A stretch of DNA of 64,000 nucleotides from Flavobacteriaceae bacterium UBA3611 (lineage in GTDB: Bacteria; Bacteroidota; Bacteroidia; Flavobacteriales; Flavobacteriaceae). The position numbers and the translations under genes are program-made. The stretch spans positions 129,060 through 193,059 of the forward strand of contig DFLU01000006.1 in NCBI GenBank assembly GCA_002375495.1. Reading direction: 5' to 3'. Below are positions 42,746 to 51,911 of this stretch, piece by piece. A model generated the notes under the pieces. That model did not search any database. It was given only the letters and a program-made list of their open reading frames with translations, and was not told the DNA's origin. The stretch's first letter is position 1. Every line of letters begins with the position of its first letter.

Positions 42746-43186
42746 ATGAAAACGATTTTTTTACAGAAACACATTATTTTTAAAAGTGTGATGTTGCTAA
42801 TTAGTGCATTCATGATTAGTGTTACAGCACAGGCCCAAGGGGTGAGCGCTTCAGCAAAAGGAGTTCTCGATTTTGAAACAACCGTAATAGACTACGGGAC
42901 TATTGAAAAGAATTCTAATGGTGATCGTACATTTACTTTTAAAAATAAAGGAAGTGCGCCTATCGTAATCACCGACATTAAAAAGAGTTGTGGTTGTACG
43001 GTGGCGTCTAAGCCAAATGCAGCTGTTATGCCTGGACAAACGGCCGAAATTGGTGTAACTTACAAGACGAGTCGAGTAGGAGCTTTTACAAAATCTATTA
43101 CAGTGCTTTCGAATGCTGTTGAACCCAGAAAAATTTTAAAAATTAAAGGGGTTGTGGTAGATTCTGAAAATAAGCTAGGGAAATAA
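42746..43186 (+). CDS. DUF1573 domain secreted protein
   Basis: About 146 residues from ATG 42746; a TTG 27 bases upstream adds residues before the signal and is less likely. A Sec signal (MKTIFLQKHIIFKSVMLLISAFMIS..AQAQG) is followed by an Ig-like DUF1573 domain with 'DYGTIEKNSNGDRTFTFKNKGSAPIVITDIKKSCGCTV', including the conserved CGC, and 'VTYKTSRVGAFTKSITVLSN'. It is probably periplasmic or surface-associated. Function in the family is not established. Confidence 0.88.
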   Translation: MKTIFLQKHIIFKSVMLLISAFMISVTAQAQGVSASAKGVLDFETTVIDYGTIEKNSNGDRTFTFKNKGSAPIVITDIKKSCGCTVASKPNAAVMPGQTAEIGVTYKTSRVGAFTKSITVLSNAVEPRKILKIKGVVVDSENKLGK

Positions 43187-43205
43187 CAACCTGCTAGACA
43201 AAAAT

Positions 43206-43240
43206 GAGGTTGGCTTTATAATGGACAACCTCTATCTTTT
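43206..43240 (+). terminator. Probable terminator after the DUF1573 gene
   Basis: GAGGTTG / 13-base loop / CAACCTC followed by TATCTTTTT. It lies between two convergent genes. Confidence 0.55.
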
Positions 43241-43254
43241 TGCTATGTTTCCGA

Positions 43255-44298
43255 TTATTTTTTTATAAAAGTGATGGCAGGCATTTGCTCTATTCTGATA
43301 AAATACGTTCCTGACGATAATCTTGCAATATCGATTTCATCTAACGGTCCCGTAATTCCAGACCATAGCTCGCTTCCTTGTACGGTATATATCGTAAAAG
43401 CTGATGGTTCAGTAAGCCCCGCTATCTTCAAATAATTGCTTGCAGGATTTGGGAATAGCGCGATGTTAGGCTCACTTTCTTCGGAAACACTAAGGATATT
43501 TTCAATTTTTGAAATTTTATCGGCTCCTCCCTCAATTATAAATAAAGTAGTGCTGTTTAATGCAATATCCCGCGGTTCTAGCACCCCAGATACTACATTG
43601 GCTAACATTGGTGGATTCCCATTCAAATCGTATGAAGTAATTTCATTTCCGGTAAATTCGGTTACATAAATAGCATCATTTACTATCCTCATCCCTAATG
43701 GTCTTGAAAGTCCAGCGACCAAGCTAGTTGGCGAAGTATTTCCTGAAGTTACATCTACGGTAGAAATGCGGTTAGCGTTGCCTTGCGCCATATACAAAAT
43801 GTCTCCGCTTATGGCTAATCCTGTCGGGTTGAAGTTTATCACCGATGTAGCAACAACCTCGGCTGTTGGTGTTGTGGAAGTGATATCAAATCTAGCCACT
43901 ACATCACTATTATTGTCTGAATAATACAGAAAATTTCCATCGAGCAATAAAAAGTTGGGCGTGTTCAAACCGGTGGCAAAATCTTCACGTATAGGTGTAG
44001 GAACTGAAAGGTCAATTTTTGAAATTCTTCCAGCACCAAATTCAGCTACATATAGATCATTTCCTTCTAAAGCCATCCCTTCGGGGGTTGCTAAGCCAGC
44101 AATCACGACTTCGGGTGTAGGCGAACTTACCGTAATATCAATTTTTTGAATGCTATTGGCATCGGTAAAGTACAGGGTATTTCCGTCGAGTAAAAGCCGT
44201 TGCGGACTATTAAGACCGGTAACAACATCTGTTAGTTGTGCATTTGCGATTGCAAATGAGCTAATAGCAATAATTAGCGAAAAGATAATTTTTTTCAT
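43255..44298 (-). CDS. Secreted beta-propeller (NHL/SMP-30-like) protein with T9SS sorting domain
   Basis: A 347-residue protein. A signal peptide (MKKIIFSLIIAISSFAIANAQ) is followed by about six repeats of the form 'GLxxPxGMALxGNDLYVAE...ISKIDL' (residues 25-265), typical of NHL or YWTD-like propellers. A type A T9SS sorting domain follows ('NIALFPNPASNYLKIAG' from about 277 to the end). It is probably released or anchored at the surface. The ligand is unknown; the propeller may bind protein or sugar. It stands alone in its transcription unit. Confidence 0.85.
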   Translation of the reverse strand: MKKIIFSLIIAISSFAIANAQLTDVVTGLNSPQRLLLDGNTLYFTDANSIQKIDITVSSPTPEVVIAGLATPEGMALEGNDLYVAEFGAGRISKIDLSVPTPIREDFATGLNTPNFLLLDGNFLYYSDNNSDVVARFDITSTTPTAEVVATSVINFNPTGLAISGDILYMAQGNANRISTVDVTSGNTSPTSLVAGLSRPLGMRIVNDAIYVTEFTGNEITSYDLNGNPPMLANVVSGVLEPRDIALNSTTLFIIEGGADKISKIENILSVSEESEPNIALFPNPASNYLKIAGLTEPSAFTIYTVQGSELWSGITGPLDEIDIARLSSGTYFIRIEQMPAITFIKK

Positions 44299-44547
44299 AG
44301 ATGAAAATTTAGAGGTTATATCTTTCCATCGAAGAAAAAGTAAAAAGTCATCAAAAAAGAATGATGTTGGTTAGTTATTAAGCAAATAGTATTTAGAAGA
44401 GAATATACATCTGTTCTTCAGGCAGGGTTGCAATTTTCATGGTAATGATAGTAGGGTAAAGAATAAGATGTTAACCAATTTTTAATTAACACAATCTCCC
44501 GAAAACAGTAGAAATAATTAGGATAGCGTGTAAGTTTAAGCTACAAA

Positions 44548-46542
44548 TTAATTTTTTAAATCTTTATGTAACCCTTTGAGAATTGTTTCAAATTCATGAT
44601 TACATGTATCAATTAACTCATTTAAGTCACTAGTAGTGCTTTTCTGATGAAGCCCCTGTCTACTTTCATTTAAAAGTGAAGTTAATCGATCTGCCTGAAT
44701 ATAATATATCGACATGGTGCTTTTATGGATCAGATCAGACAAGTTTTGAATATTACGCGCATTCATAGCGCGATTGTAATCTTTTTGATAGCTAACCAAG
44801 GCATCCAGTGTGCTAGTGATGAACTTCTTTAAGAATTCTTGCCTATTATTGGCCATCTTTCTATATCGTTGCAAATTGTAACTATCTGGTATTGGAGTTT
44901 CAATTAATGGTACTTCATCTTGATGTGTTTCAGTTTTTGGCTCTATTTTCTTCTCTCTGTTGTCAACTTCGTTTGCAACACCATAATGTTTTAATAATTT
45001 CTGAAACAATTCATTAGGCTGAAACGGCTTTGATAGATGGTCATCTATTCCAGCTTCCTCGAGCGCGCTTTGTACTTCACCTTTTGTGGACGCTGAGAAT
45101 GAAACAATAACCGGACTAGATTCTAGATTTAATTCTCTAATCTTTTTTGCCGTTTCATACCCACTCATTTTTGGCATTTGTAGGTCTAATAGAATTAGAT
45201 GAAATGATTCTTCTTCCAAGATTGAAAGGGCTTCAAGACCACTTTCTGCTGAAGTGTATTTAATTTTCCACTGATCGAGATATTGTTCGGCGATAAAAAT
45301 ATTAGCCGGATTATCATCCACAATTAAAACACGCATATCTTCAAGTTTATGAGCTTTAAAATCAATGCTGTTCGACTCTGTTGTTACACTTTGCCTATTT
45401 GTTTTTTTATACCATAATTCAAAACTAAATTGTGAACCTTTGTTTAGCTCACTACTAACATTTAAAGAACTATCGTGAAGTTCTAATAATTTTTTACTAA
45501 TGGTAAGTCCGAGTCCTGTCCCACCAAATTCAACATTAACATCATAACTGGCTTGTGCAAATTCTTGGAATATAGCCTCTAGTTTTTCTTTAGGGATACC
45601 TATTCCGGTATCAGATACCACAAACTTTAAACAGACTTCGGAAGTCGTTTCTTTCATTTTAGAAATTGCGATAGTAACTTGGCCTTTCTTGGTAAATTTG
45701 ATTGCATTTCCAATTAAATTTGTTAGAATCTGCTTGAGTTTTAATGGGTCGCCTATCAAATAATTAGGTACATCTGTATCCACATTTGTATGAAGATGGA
45801 TACCTTTTTCGCTAGATTTAACCAAATATGTCTGATGTAGCAGGTTTGCAAGGTCTGCCAAATTAAATGGGACTTGTTCTAGGATTATTTTTTTAGCCTC
45901 AATTTTACTTAGGTCTAGTAAGTTATTAACGAGTCCTAATAGATGCTCAGATGAATGGAGCAATAATTTTGCATACTCCTTTTGATTTTCGCTTAAAGAA
46001 GTTTGGTGCAGTAAATTACCAATACCCAAAATGGCATTTAGCGGTGTTCTGATTTCGTGACTAATCGTGGCAAGAAAATCTGCTTTTGCCTTAGAGTCAG
46101 CCTCGGCTTGCTTCTTAGCTTTTATAAGTTCTGCCTCATAATGCCATCGATCTGAGATGTCTAAAATAGTTGCTTGATATGAAACAGGGAGATCATCATG
46201 GGCAGGAACTTCTCGTACATTAATAAGACCATGGAAGATGCTCTTATCTTTCCTTACGATATCAAAGTAGACTTCTTTTACAAAGCCTTGCAGTTGAATC
46301 AACGGAAAAAAATGTGTTTCAAAAAAAATTTGACCTCCAATTCGGAATAGGCTCAACAACGAGCGCTTCAGAATCAATTCATCTTTGGTATAGCCTAACC
46401 ATATGCATAGCGTATGATTAATATCCAGAATCATTGCTTCTTTATCGAATGATACAGAACCACAAGGCGCGTAATCATAAAGATCAAGAGCAGCCTTTAA
46501 TCGCTTTGAATCAGCTTTCTTCATTCTTGGGCGTATATCCAA
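44548..46542 (-). CDS. Hybrid sensor histidine kinase (PAS-HisKA-HATPase-REC-Hpt)
   Basis: A 664-residue soluble kinase without membrane segments. A PAS domain (about 20-140) precedes a short coiled coil. HisKA has phospho-acceptor H162 in 'ISHEIRTPLN'; the ATPase has the N box around N279, DTGIGIP (311-317) and GGTGLGLTI. A receiver domain (402-520) has D453 and K505. The C-terminal Hpt domain has H606 in 'DLIHKS'. It would run an internal phosphorelay to an unseen response regulator. It starts 4 bases after the alpha/beta hydrolase gene, an arrangement like RsbQ with its PAS-bearing partner RsbP, so the hydrolase probably feeds a small-molecule signal to the PAS domain. Confidence 0.9.
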   Translation of the reverse strand: MDIRPRMKKADSKRLKAALDLYDYAPCGSVSFDKEAMILDINHTLCIWLGYTKDELILKRSLLSLFRIGGQIFFETHFFPLIQLQGFVKEVYFDIVRKDKSIFHGLINVREVPAHDDLPVSYQATILDISDRWHYEAELIKAKKQAEADSKAKADFLATISHEIRTPLNAILGIGNLLHQTSLSENQKEYAKLLLHSSEHLLGLVNNLLDLSKIEAKKIILEQVPFNLADLANLLHQTYLVKSSEKGIHLHTNVDTDVPNYLIGDPLKLKQILTNLIGNAIKFTKKGQVTIAISKMKETTSEVCLKFVVSDTGIGIPKEKLEAIFQEFAQASYDVNVEFGGTGLGLTISKKLLELHDSSLNVSSELNKGSQFSFELWYKKTNRQSVTTESNSIDFKAHKLEDMRVLIVDDNPANIFIAEQYLDQWKIKYTSAESGLEALSILEEESFHLILLDLQMPKMSGYETAKKIRELNLESSPVIVSFSASTKGEVQSALEEAGIDDHLSKPFQPNELFQKLLKHYGVANEVDNREKKIEPKTETHQDEVPLIETPIPDSYNLQRYRKMANNRQEFLKKFITSTLDALVSYQKDYNRAMNARNIQNLSDLIHKSTMSIYYIQADRLTSLLNESRQGLHQKSTTSDLNELIDTCNHEFETILKGLHKDLKN

Positions 46543-46546
46543 ATAA

Positions 46547-47356
46547 TTAATCTAAAAACTCCAGTATCGCTTCCGCCGTTTCTTTTGGCGCACTCAAGTT
46601 GGGACAATGTCCAGTTGCTTCTAGGATTTTTAATCTTCCGTTTTGTACTGCATTGGCAGTATATTCTCCAACGGCAATTGGGGCTATTATGTCTTTTTTA
46701 CTTTGTAAAATCAAGCAAGGAACCGCGACAGATTTTAAATCCTTCCTATTATCAGAGAGAAAAGTAGCACGCGCAAAATTTTTCGCGATTTCAGGATCTG
46801 TACTACAAAAACTTGCGCTTAATTCTTCACCCAATGCTGGCCGATCGCTATTTCCCATAATTACTGGAGCCATCGTTGTAGACCAGCCTAGATAATTACT
46901 ATCTAAAGTTTCCAATAATTCTTCTATGGCCGTTTCATCAAAACCACCCGTATAATGAGCGTCGTTAATATAGCGGGGCGAGGGTCCTATCATGATCAGT
47001 TTTGAAAATAAAGTAGGTGCTTTGTTTGAGGCCAACACGCCAATCATAGCACTTACTGAATGACCTACAAAAATGACATTCTCGAGATTAAGATGGTCAC
47101 AGATAGTGAGAATATCATCGGCATACGAATCTAGCGAACTGTATTTTTCATGGGAGTATGCAGAAATATTCGAATTTCCAGCTCCGATATAATCGAAAAG
47201 TACAACTTTATACTCGTTCTCAAAATATGGGTACAAAAAACGAAACATATTCTGGTCACATCCATAACCATGTGCAAATAACATTGGTTGTTCACCACTG
47301 CCAAGTACATTAATGTTGAACAAATCTTCTATTCGCTTCTTCTTATTGGAGGTCAT
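46547..47356 (-). CDS. RsbQ-like alpha/beta hydrolase
   Basis: About 269 residues from ATG 47356 (an in-frame ATG at 47389 adds 11). Nucleophile S100 is in 'VGHSVSAMIG'; the acid is D in 'SKKDIIAP' and the base H in 'TGHCPNL'. The phrases 'MLFAHGYGCDQNMFRFLYPYF' and 'VVLFDYIGAGNS' are characteristic of the RsbQ/KAI2/DAD2 group, in which the enzyme hydrolyses or senses a small hydrophobic molecule and signals to a partner. The next gene is a PAS kinase only 4 bases downstream, so the two very likely form one signalling unit. Confidence 0.85.
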   Translation of the reverse strand: MTSNKKKRIEDLFNINVLGSGEQPMLFAHGYGCDQNMFRFLYPYFENEYKVVLFDYIGAGNSNISAYSHEKYSSLDSYADDILTICDHLNLENVIFVGHSVSAMIGVLASNKAPTLFSKLIMIGPSPRYINDAHYTGGFDETAIEELLETLDSNYLGWSTTMAPVIMGNSDRPALGEELSASFCSTDPEIAKNFARATFLSDNRKDLKSVAVPCLILQSKKDIIAPIAVGEYTANAVQNGRLKILEATGHCPNLSAPKETAEAILEFLD

Positions 47357-47455
47357 GGCTCGGTTATTACCTGAGTTAAATTTACGCAAATAATTTATTT
47401 AAACCCTTGTAAAAAATAAAGGTCTTTGAATTTGACGTTTTTATTGTATGGTAAC

Positions 47456-47492
47456 AAAAAAAATCTGCCCTTTATATAAAAGAACAGATTTT
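47456..47492 (-). terminator. Terminator of dnaN
   Basis: On the minus strand, AAAATCTG pairs with CAGATTTT (47485-47492 and 47460-47467), followed by a T run given by the A tract at 47455-47462. It lies 20 bases after the dnaN stop. Confidence 0.65.
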
Positions 47493-47511
47493 CAAAAAGT
47501 ATGGTGTTTGG

Positions 47512-48630
47512 CTAGTTATTTAGCATCACGGGCATCACAAGCATGGTTACTTGCTCACCTTCGTCTAATCCATCAATCGGAGTTAAGATTCCTGCACGGT
47601 TGGGTAGGCTCATCGCCAAGGAAACTTCATCGCTGGTAAGATTGTTCAACATTTCGGTTAGGAAACGCGAATTAAACCCAATCTGCATGTCGTCGCCCTG
47701 ATAGTCACATGTCAAGCGTTCTTCTGCTTTGTTGCTGTAATCGATATCTTCTGCTGAAATATTCAATTCTGCTCCTGCAATCTTTAAACGAATTTGGTGT
47801 GTTGTTTTATTGCTAAAAATACTCACACGTCGTACGCTGTTCAAAAATTGGTTACGATCTATGGTAAGTTTGTTCGGGTTTTCCTTCGGAATCACCGCTT
47901 CATAATTAGGGTATTTCCCATCGATCAATCGACAAATTAAAACCGTATTGTCAAAACTGAATTTTGCGTTGCTCTCGTTATACTCTACCGTTACTTCTTC
48001 TTCGCTACCTGCCAAAATACTTTTCAGAAGGTTTAAAGGCTTCTTCGGCATGATAAATTCTGCTGCTTGAGAAGCCGAAACATCCTCGCGGGTATATTTT
48101 ACCAGTTTATGTGCATCGGTGGCAACAAACGTTAACCCTTCCGTAGCAAATTGAAAGAATACACCACTCATCACAGGTCTCAAATCGTCATTACCACTGG
48201 CAAAAATGGTTTTACTGATAGCGGTGGCCAAAATATCTCCTTGGATTTTAGTTGCCGAAGGATCTTTCAACTCGACAGCTGTCGGGAACTCTTCACCAGC
48301 GGCATACGCAAGCGCATACTTACCGTGATTACTGCTAATTTCAACCGTGTTATTATCTTCAATCGTAAATGTGAGCGGTTGTTCCGGGAATGTTTTTAAG
48401 GTATCCAACAGCAAACGAGCAGGGATACAAACACTGCCAGTTTCATTGCTCTCTACGGAAAGCGTCGCCGCCACGGTAGTTTCAAGATCTGAAGCTGAAA
48501 CGGTGAGCGAATTTCCGTCAAGATCGAATAAAAAGTTATCTAAGATCGGAAGCGTATTGTTACTGTTAATGATACCTCCAAGCACTTGCAATTGCTTAAG
48601 TAGATATGAACTGGAAACGATGAATTTCAT
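47512..48630 (-). CDS. dnaN: DNA polymerase III beta subunit (sliding clamp)
   Basis: A 372-residue protein, the normal length, with the three-fold clamp pattern: 'MKFIVSSSYLLKQLQVLGGIINSNNTLPILDNFLFDL' at the N-terminus, 'FASGNDDLRPVMSGVFF..EGLTFVATDAHKL' in the second domain, and the C-terminal 'GLDEGEQVTMLVMPVMLNN' (the usual VMPM..L binding-pocket end). It is the processivity clamp for replication and repair. It lies away from dnaA, next to the gliding operon, an arrangement I believe is common in flavobacteria. Confidence 0.97.
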   Translation of the reverse strand: MKFIVSSSYLLKQLQVLGGIINSNNTLPILDNFLFDLDGNSLTVSASDLETTVAATLSVESNETGSVCIPARLLLDTLKTFPEQPLTFTIEDNNTVEISSNHGKYALAYAAGEEFPTAVELKDPSATKIQGDILATAISKTIFASGNDDLRPVMSGVFFQFATEGLTFVATDAHKLVKYTREDVSASQAAEFIMPKKPLNLLKSILAGSEEEVTVEYNESNAKFSFDNTVLICRLIDGKYPNYEAVIPKENPNKLTIDRNQFLNSVRRVSIFSNKTTHQIRLKIAGAELNISAEDIDYSNKAEERLTCDYQGDDMQIGFNSRFLTEMLNNLTSDEVSLAMSLPNRAGILTPIDGLDEGEQVTMLVMPVMLNN

Positions 48631-48788
48631 GTAAGGTTATTTTCTGAACAATTAATCTTAAAATCTATGTGTCACACATTTGGTGCAACATAGCAATGTG
48701 GTGCAAAATCACCGTTAACGATTTTAGCGCCTGTCTAAGTACAAATATATCTTAAAACAGACGTTCTTTAAAACTAACTTATTAACAG

Positions 48789-50480
48789 TTATCGCGCGTA
48801 TTTGCGCTTTCTGATGTATCTAAATAAAAGACCGAAGAGTGCCAATAAAGCTAACGGTACTAGTATATTAACGAGTTGCCATTGGTTTCGTTCGGCCACT
48901 GTTTTTTGTGGATCTAAGAATGGAACCGCAATTTTCTTGTTGCGTATGTTTATAAGTCCGCTATCCTCCAGCATAAAATTTACCGCATTCAACAAAAATT
49001 CTTTATTTCCGTAGAATGTTTGCGTCCATTTGTCAAAGCCGAGCTCCAAAGGCCTGCCATTGTCTAATTGGTTTTTAATCACATCGCCATCGCTCACGAC
49101 CAACATTTTAGTAGGGGCTGAGTTTGTTCGGTCTGTAAGCTTGCTTTCTGCGGAAAGTTTAAAAGGTTTGATACGGTTGGTAAATGCCGAAGGAAACTCG
49201 CCTTCCAACAATACCGCCATGGGTACCTCACCCGCATTGAACTCTGCTGGGTTCGGACCCTGATTTACGACCGCCAGCGCTTTTGGGATTTCTTCATCGA
49301 TTGAAACTTCTACAGGTACTCCCTGTATTTTAGTGAGTGGCGAAGAACTCAATAAAATGGTTTTCTGCAACGCATTGGGCAAGGTGTCTATAGCACTTGC
49401 GTATTCAAATTTAACAGCTTCAATATTGTTTACGATGGGGTGGGTGCTGTTACTTGCCGTTAGCGGATGGAACAACCACGGATATCTGTTGTATTGGGCA
49501 TCTCTTTCTTCGCCTGAAGCAAGTACGATAGGAGCGCAGTAGACATCTTTTAGCACGTTGGTATTTACGCGAATTCCGTATTTGAAAAAGAAATCGCCCA
49601 AATTTAGATCTTTTGGAATGAGCACCGTAGCACCATTTTCTGGGTTCTGTACCGCTTCTGTGCCCTCTACTAACCAAATAGAAGCACCACCGTTCATGGT
49701 AAATTGATCTAAAATATATTTTTCTGAATCGCTAAATGCTTCAGTAGGTTGGGCCACTACAACAAGGTCGAATGAATTCAGTTGCTCCAGCGTTTTAACG
49801 GGTGCTACGGCGGCAGAATCTAACGTAAATGGAGCAATGTAGTAGGTGTTTCGTAAGGTGCTGAACAAATCGGCTACATAGCGATCGTCTAATTCTCCAT
49901 TTCCCTTCAACACGGCAATACGTTTGCTCTTGGCATTTACAAGTTGGTGAAACCCGTTCGCGAAAGCATATTCTAAATTTTGGATGGAGTTGTTCACGCG
50001 CTCTTCGGAAGTAGCGCCCAAGGTGTTTTTTAGCAATGGAATTTTGACCGAACGTTCGTTGTAATAGGCGAGTGCCCACGGATATACAATTTCGGTAGAA
50101 ACTTTACCATTTTCACGAACTTCTACTTGCGCCCCTTTCATGCCCTGGGCGGCGAATTGCTGTTGTAGAGCTTCAGGATTGTCGGTTTCCAACGGATTGA
50201 TAAACTCGAATTTGATATTCGGATTGTAGTTAGAGAATTCTTCCAGTAATTGCGCTGTTTCAATTTTTAGACGTTTAAATTCGGGCGGGAAATTTCCGTC
50301 GAGAAAAACATCTACTACAATAGGGGAATTTACATCTGCAATGGTGTTTTTTGCAGCTTCAGATAGGGTATATCGCTGGTCCTGGGTAATATCAAATCGA
50401 CCGTATACGTAATTTGAAATTACATTAACCACGACAAAAAGCAGTAGGGCAGTGGCGATATGTAGTATGTTCTTTTTCAA
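48789..50480 (-). CDS. gldG: Gliding motility-associated ABC transporter auxiliary/substrate-binding protein GldG
   Basis: About 563 residues from TTG 50480, which has GGGAGG six bases upstream; a GTG at 50495 is also in frame. The N-terminal helix ('ILHIATALLLFVVVNVISNYVYGRFDITQDQRYTLS') is followed by a long periplasmic domain and a C-terminal membrane helix with a basic end (VPLALLALFGLLFRYIRKRKYAR). This is the GldG/ABC-2 auxiliary family (IFT52-like). It would act with GldF and GldA in gliding or T9SS-linked surface functions. It overlaps the 3' end of the inserted 206-residue gene. Confidence 0.92.
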   Translation of the reverse strand: MKKNILHIATALLLFVVVNVISNYVYGRFDITQDQRYTLSEAAKNTIADVNSPIVVDVFLDGNFPPEFKRLKIETAQLLEEFSNYNPNIKFEFINPLETDNPEALQQQFAAQGMKGAQVEVRENGKVSTEIVYPWALAYYNERSVKIPLLKNTLGATSEERVNNSIQNLEYAFANGFHQLVNAKSKRIAVLKGNGELDDRYVADLFSTLRNTYYIAPFTLDSAAVAPVKTLEQLNSFDLVVVAQPTEAFSDSEKYILDQFTMNGGASIWLVEGTEAVQNPENGATVLIPKDLNLGDFFFKYGIRVNTNVLKDVYCAPIVLASGEERDAQYNRYPWLFHPLTASNSTHPIVNNIEAVKFEYASAIDTLPNALQKTILLSSSPLTKIQGVPVEVSIDEEIPKALAVVNQGPNPAEFNAGEVPMAVLLEGEFPSAFTNRIKPFKLSAESKLTDRTNSAPTKMLVVSDGDVIKNQLDNGRPLELGFDKWTQTFYGNKEFLLNAVNFMLEDSGLINIRNKKIAVPFLDPQKTVAERNQWQLVNILVPLALLALFGLLFRYIRKRKYAR

Positions 50481-50481
50481 A

Positions 50482-51102
50482 TTATACCTCCCCACAAAAT
50501 TCGTTGTAAAATTCTATTATTTTAATCATGTCCGAATACGTCCATTCTTTGTTTTGAATGTAGCCTACCAATTCAGGACAGTTTTTAAACCAATCTTCAG
50601 CTTCTTTCCTAAAGTTCAATCTTATATCATCTACCTTCCCTGTCTCCATATTTTTTAACCAGTAACGCCTTTTTCGCATGTTAAAACCACCTTTAGAGTA
50701 GGTCGTGACTCCATTCCCAAACATCTTCTTGTCGTGGTTTATATAATTTTCCCGCTTCTTTTGTGCGTCTGATTTCTGAGTTGAAAAAGATTCTGGATAT
50801 TGGGCGTAGGCATTTATGGAACCCTCGGCAACAAGCTTCAGCAATTTAAACCGCCTTTTAATAAAAACATACTCAAATATATAGTAGGGATATTCAAGAA
50901 ACGCCACTCTTTTCAGGTCGAGCCCGTCCATATTGGCCGGTTCATCACTTAAACTCATTCTGAACTCAATAATATCATCCTTCGTGATATCAGCAAAGCC
51001 TTCAAAAGTACTTCCATCTGCCAAGGTTACTTCTGCGGGCTGGGGCTGACATATCATTGCAACCGACAATAGAAGAAATATGGTAGTTAAGATAACTTTC
51101 AT
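50482..51102 (-). CDS. Unknown exported protein inserted between gldF and gldG
   Basis: A 206-residue protein with a signal peptide (MKVILTTIFLLLSVAMICQPQPA). It then reads 'EVTLADGSTFEGFADITKDDIIEFRMS', a basic middle ('YINHDKKMFGNGVTTYSKGGFNMRKRRYWLKN') and an aromatic C-terminus. I do not recognise the family. The start overlaps the gldF end by 4 bases and its stop sits at the gldG start, so it is translationally coupled in the gld operon. gldF and gldG are usually adjacent, which makes this an unusual insertion and suggests a periplasmic helper or a passenger gene. Confidence 0.7.
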   Translation of the reverse strand: MKVILTTIFLLLSVAMICQPQPAEVTLADGSTFEGFADITKDDIIEFRMSLSDEPANMDGLDLKRVAFLEYPYYIFEYVFIKRRFKLLKLVAEGSINAYAQYPESFSTQKSDAQKKRENYINHDKKMFGNGVTTYSKGGFNMRKRRYWLKNMETGKVDDIRLNFRKEAEDWFKNCPELVGYIQNKEWTYSDMIKIIEFYNEFCGEV

Positions 51103-51812
51103 TGTTTCCGAAGTTTTAAAACGGTAAAAGTGAGGAACAGCGCTGCCACACTAACAAAATAGATAATATCACGCGTATCGATGACCCCTCTTGAAATGCT
51201 CGTAAAATGAGCTTTGAGTCCGAACTGTGCCACATTTAGATTTGCGTTGATACTTGCCAAGCCTTCAAATCCGAAATAGAGTACAAAACATAAAAACAGG
51301 GCGATGATAAAGGCTACGACTTGATTTTCTGAAAGCGTAGAGGCAAAAACACCAACAGCGGTATATGCCAGTACCAAGAAAAATAAGCCGAGATACGATC
51401 CCAAAGTGCTTCCGACATCCCAATTGCCTGGCGGATTCCCAAGACTGGATATGGTCCAGATGTATAGGAAAGTTGGCAATAGGGCGATGCATATCAAAAC
51501 TACCGCACCTAAGTATTTTCCACAGACAATAGTTGGCAGCGATAGGGGCTTAGTCACCAACAATTCGATGGTACCCATTTTTAATTCATCACTAAAGGCA
51601 CGCATGGTAACTGCCGGAATTAATAAAATTAGGATCCAAGGCGCTAAATCGAAGAACGCAGAGAGATCTGCAAATCCGGCATCAAAAATATTATAGTCGC
51701 CCGCAAATACCCATAAAAAGAGTCCGTTCACTATTAAAAAAACGGCAATCACCAAATACCCAATGGGACCGGCAAAAAAACTCGTTATTTCTTTCTTTAC
51801 TATTGGTATCAA
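51099..51812 (-). CDS. gldF: Gliding motility-associated ABC transporter permease GldF
   Basis: A 237-residue protein starting at TTG 51812 (MIPIVKKEITSFFAGPIGYLVIAVFLIVNG), which matches GldF N-termini. It has about six membrane helices and the ABC-2 block 'FSDELKMGTIELLVTKPLSLPTIVCGKYLGA'. With GldG and GldA it forms an ABC-2 type complex needed for gliding in Flavobacterium. A 15-codon ORF (51809-51856, MVAEAIEATKQYKIA) ends in TGA overlapping the TTG start, suggesting coupling or a remnant of an upstream gene. Confidence 0.93.
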   Translation of the reverse strand: MIPIVKKEITSFFAGPIGYLVIAVFLIVNGLFLWVFAGDYNIFDAGFADLSAFFDLAPWILILLIPAVTMRAFSDELKMGTIELLVTKPLSLPTIVCGKYLGAVVLICIALLPTFLYIWTISSLGNPPGNWDVGSTLGSYLGLFFLVLAYTAVGVFASTLSENQVVAFIIALFLCFVLYFGFEGLASINANLNVAQFGLKAHFTSISRGVIDTRDIIYFVSVAALFLTFTVLKLRKQ

Positions 51813-51884
51813 GCTATTTTATATTGCTTGGTGGCTTCGATCGCCTCAGCCACCATTAGATTTTATTTTTCACTACTCACTACT

Positions 51885-51910
51885 TGTCACACTGAGCGCA
51901 GTCGAAGTGC
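51885..51910. repeat. Dispersed repeat (CTTCGACTGCGCTCA family), intergenic copy
   Basis: Reads GCACTTCGACTGCGCTCAGT on the minus strand and ends two bases from the stop codon of the monooxygenase-like gene. Same family as 40854-40883 and 52289-52360. Confidence 0.85.
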
Positions 51911-51911
51911 A

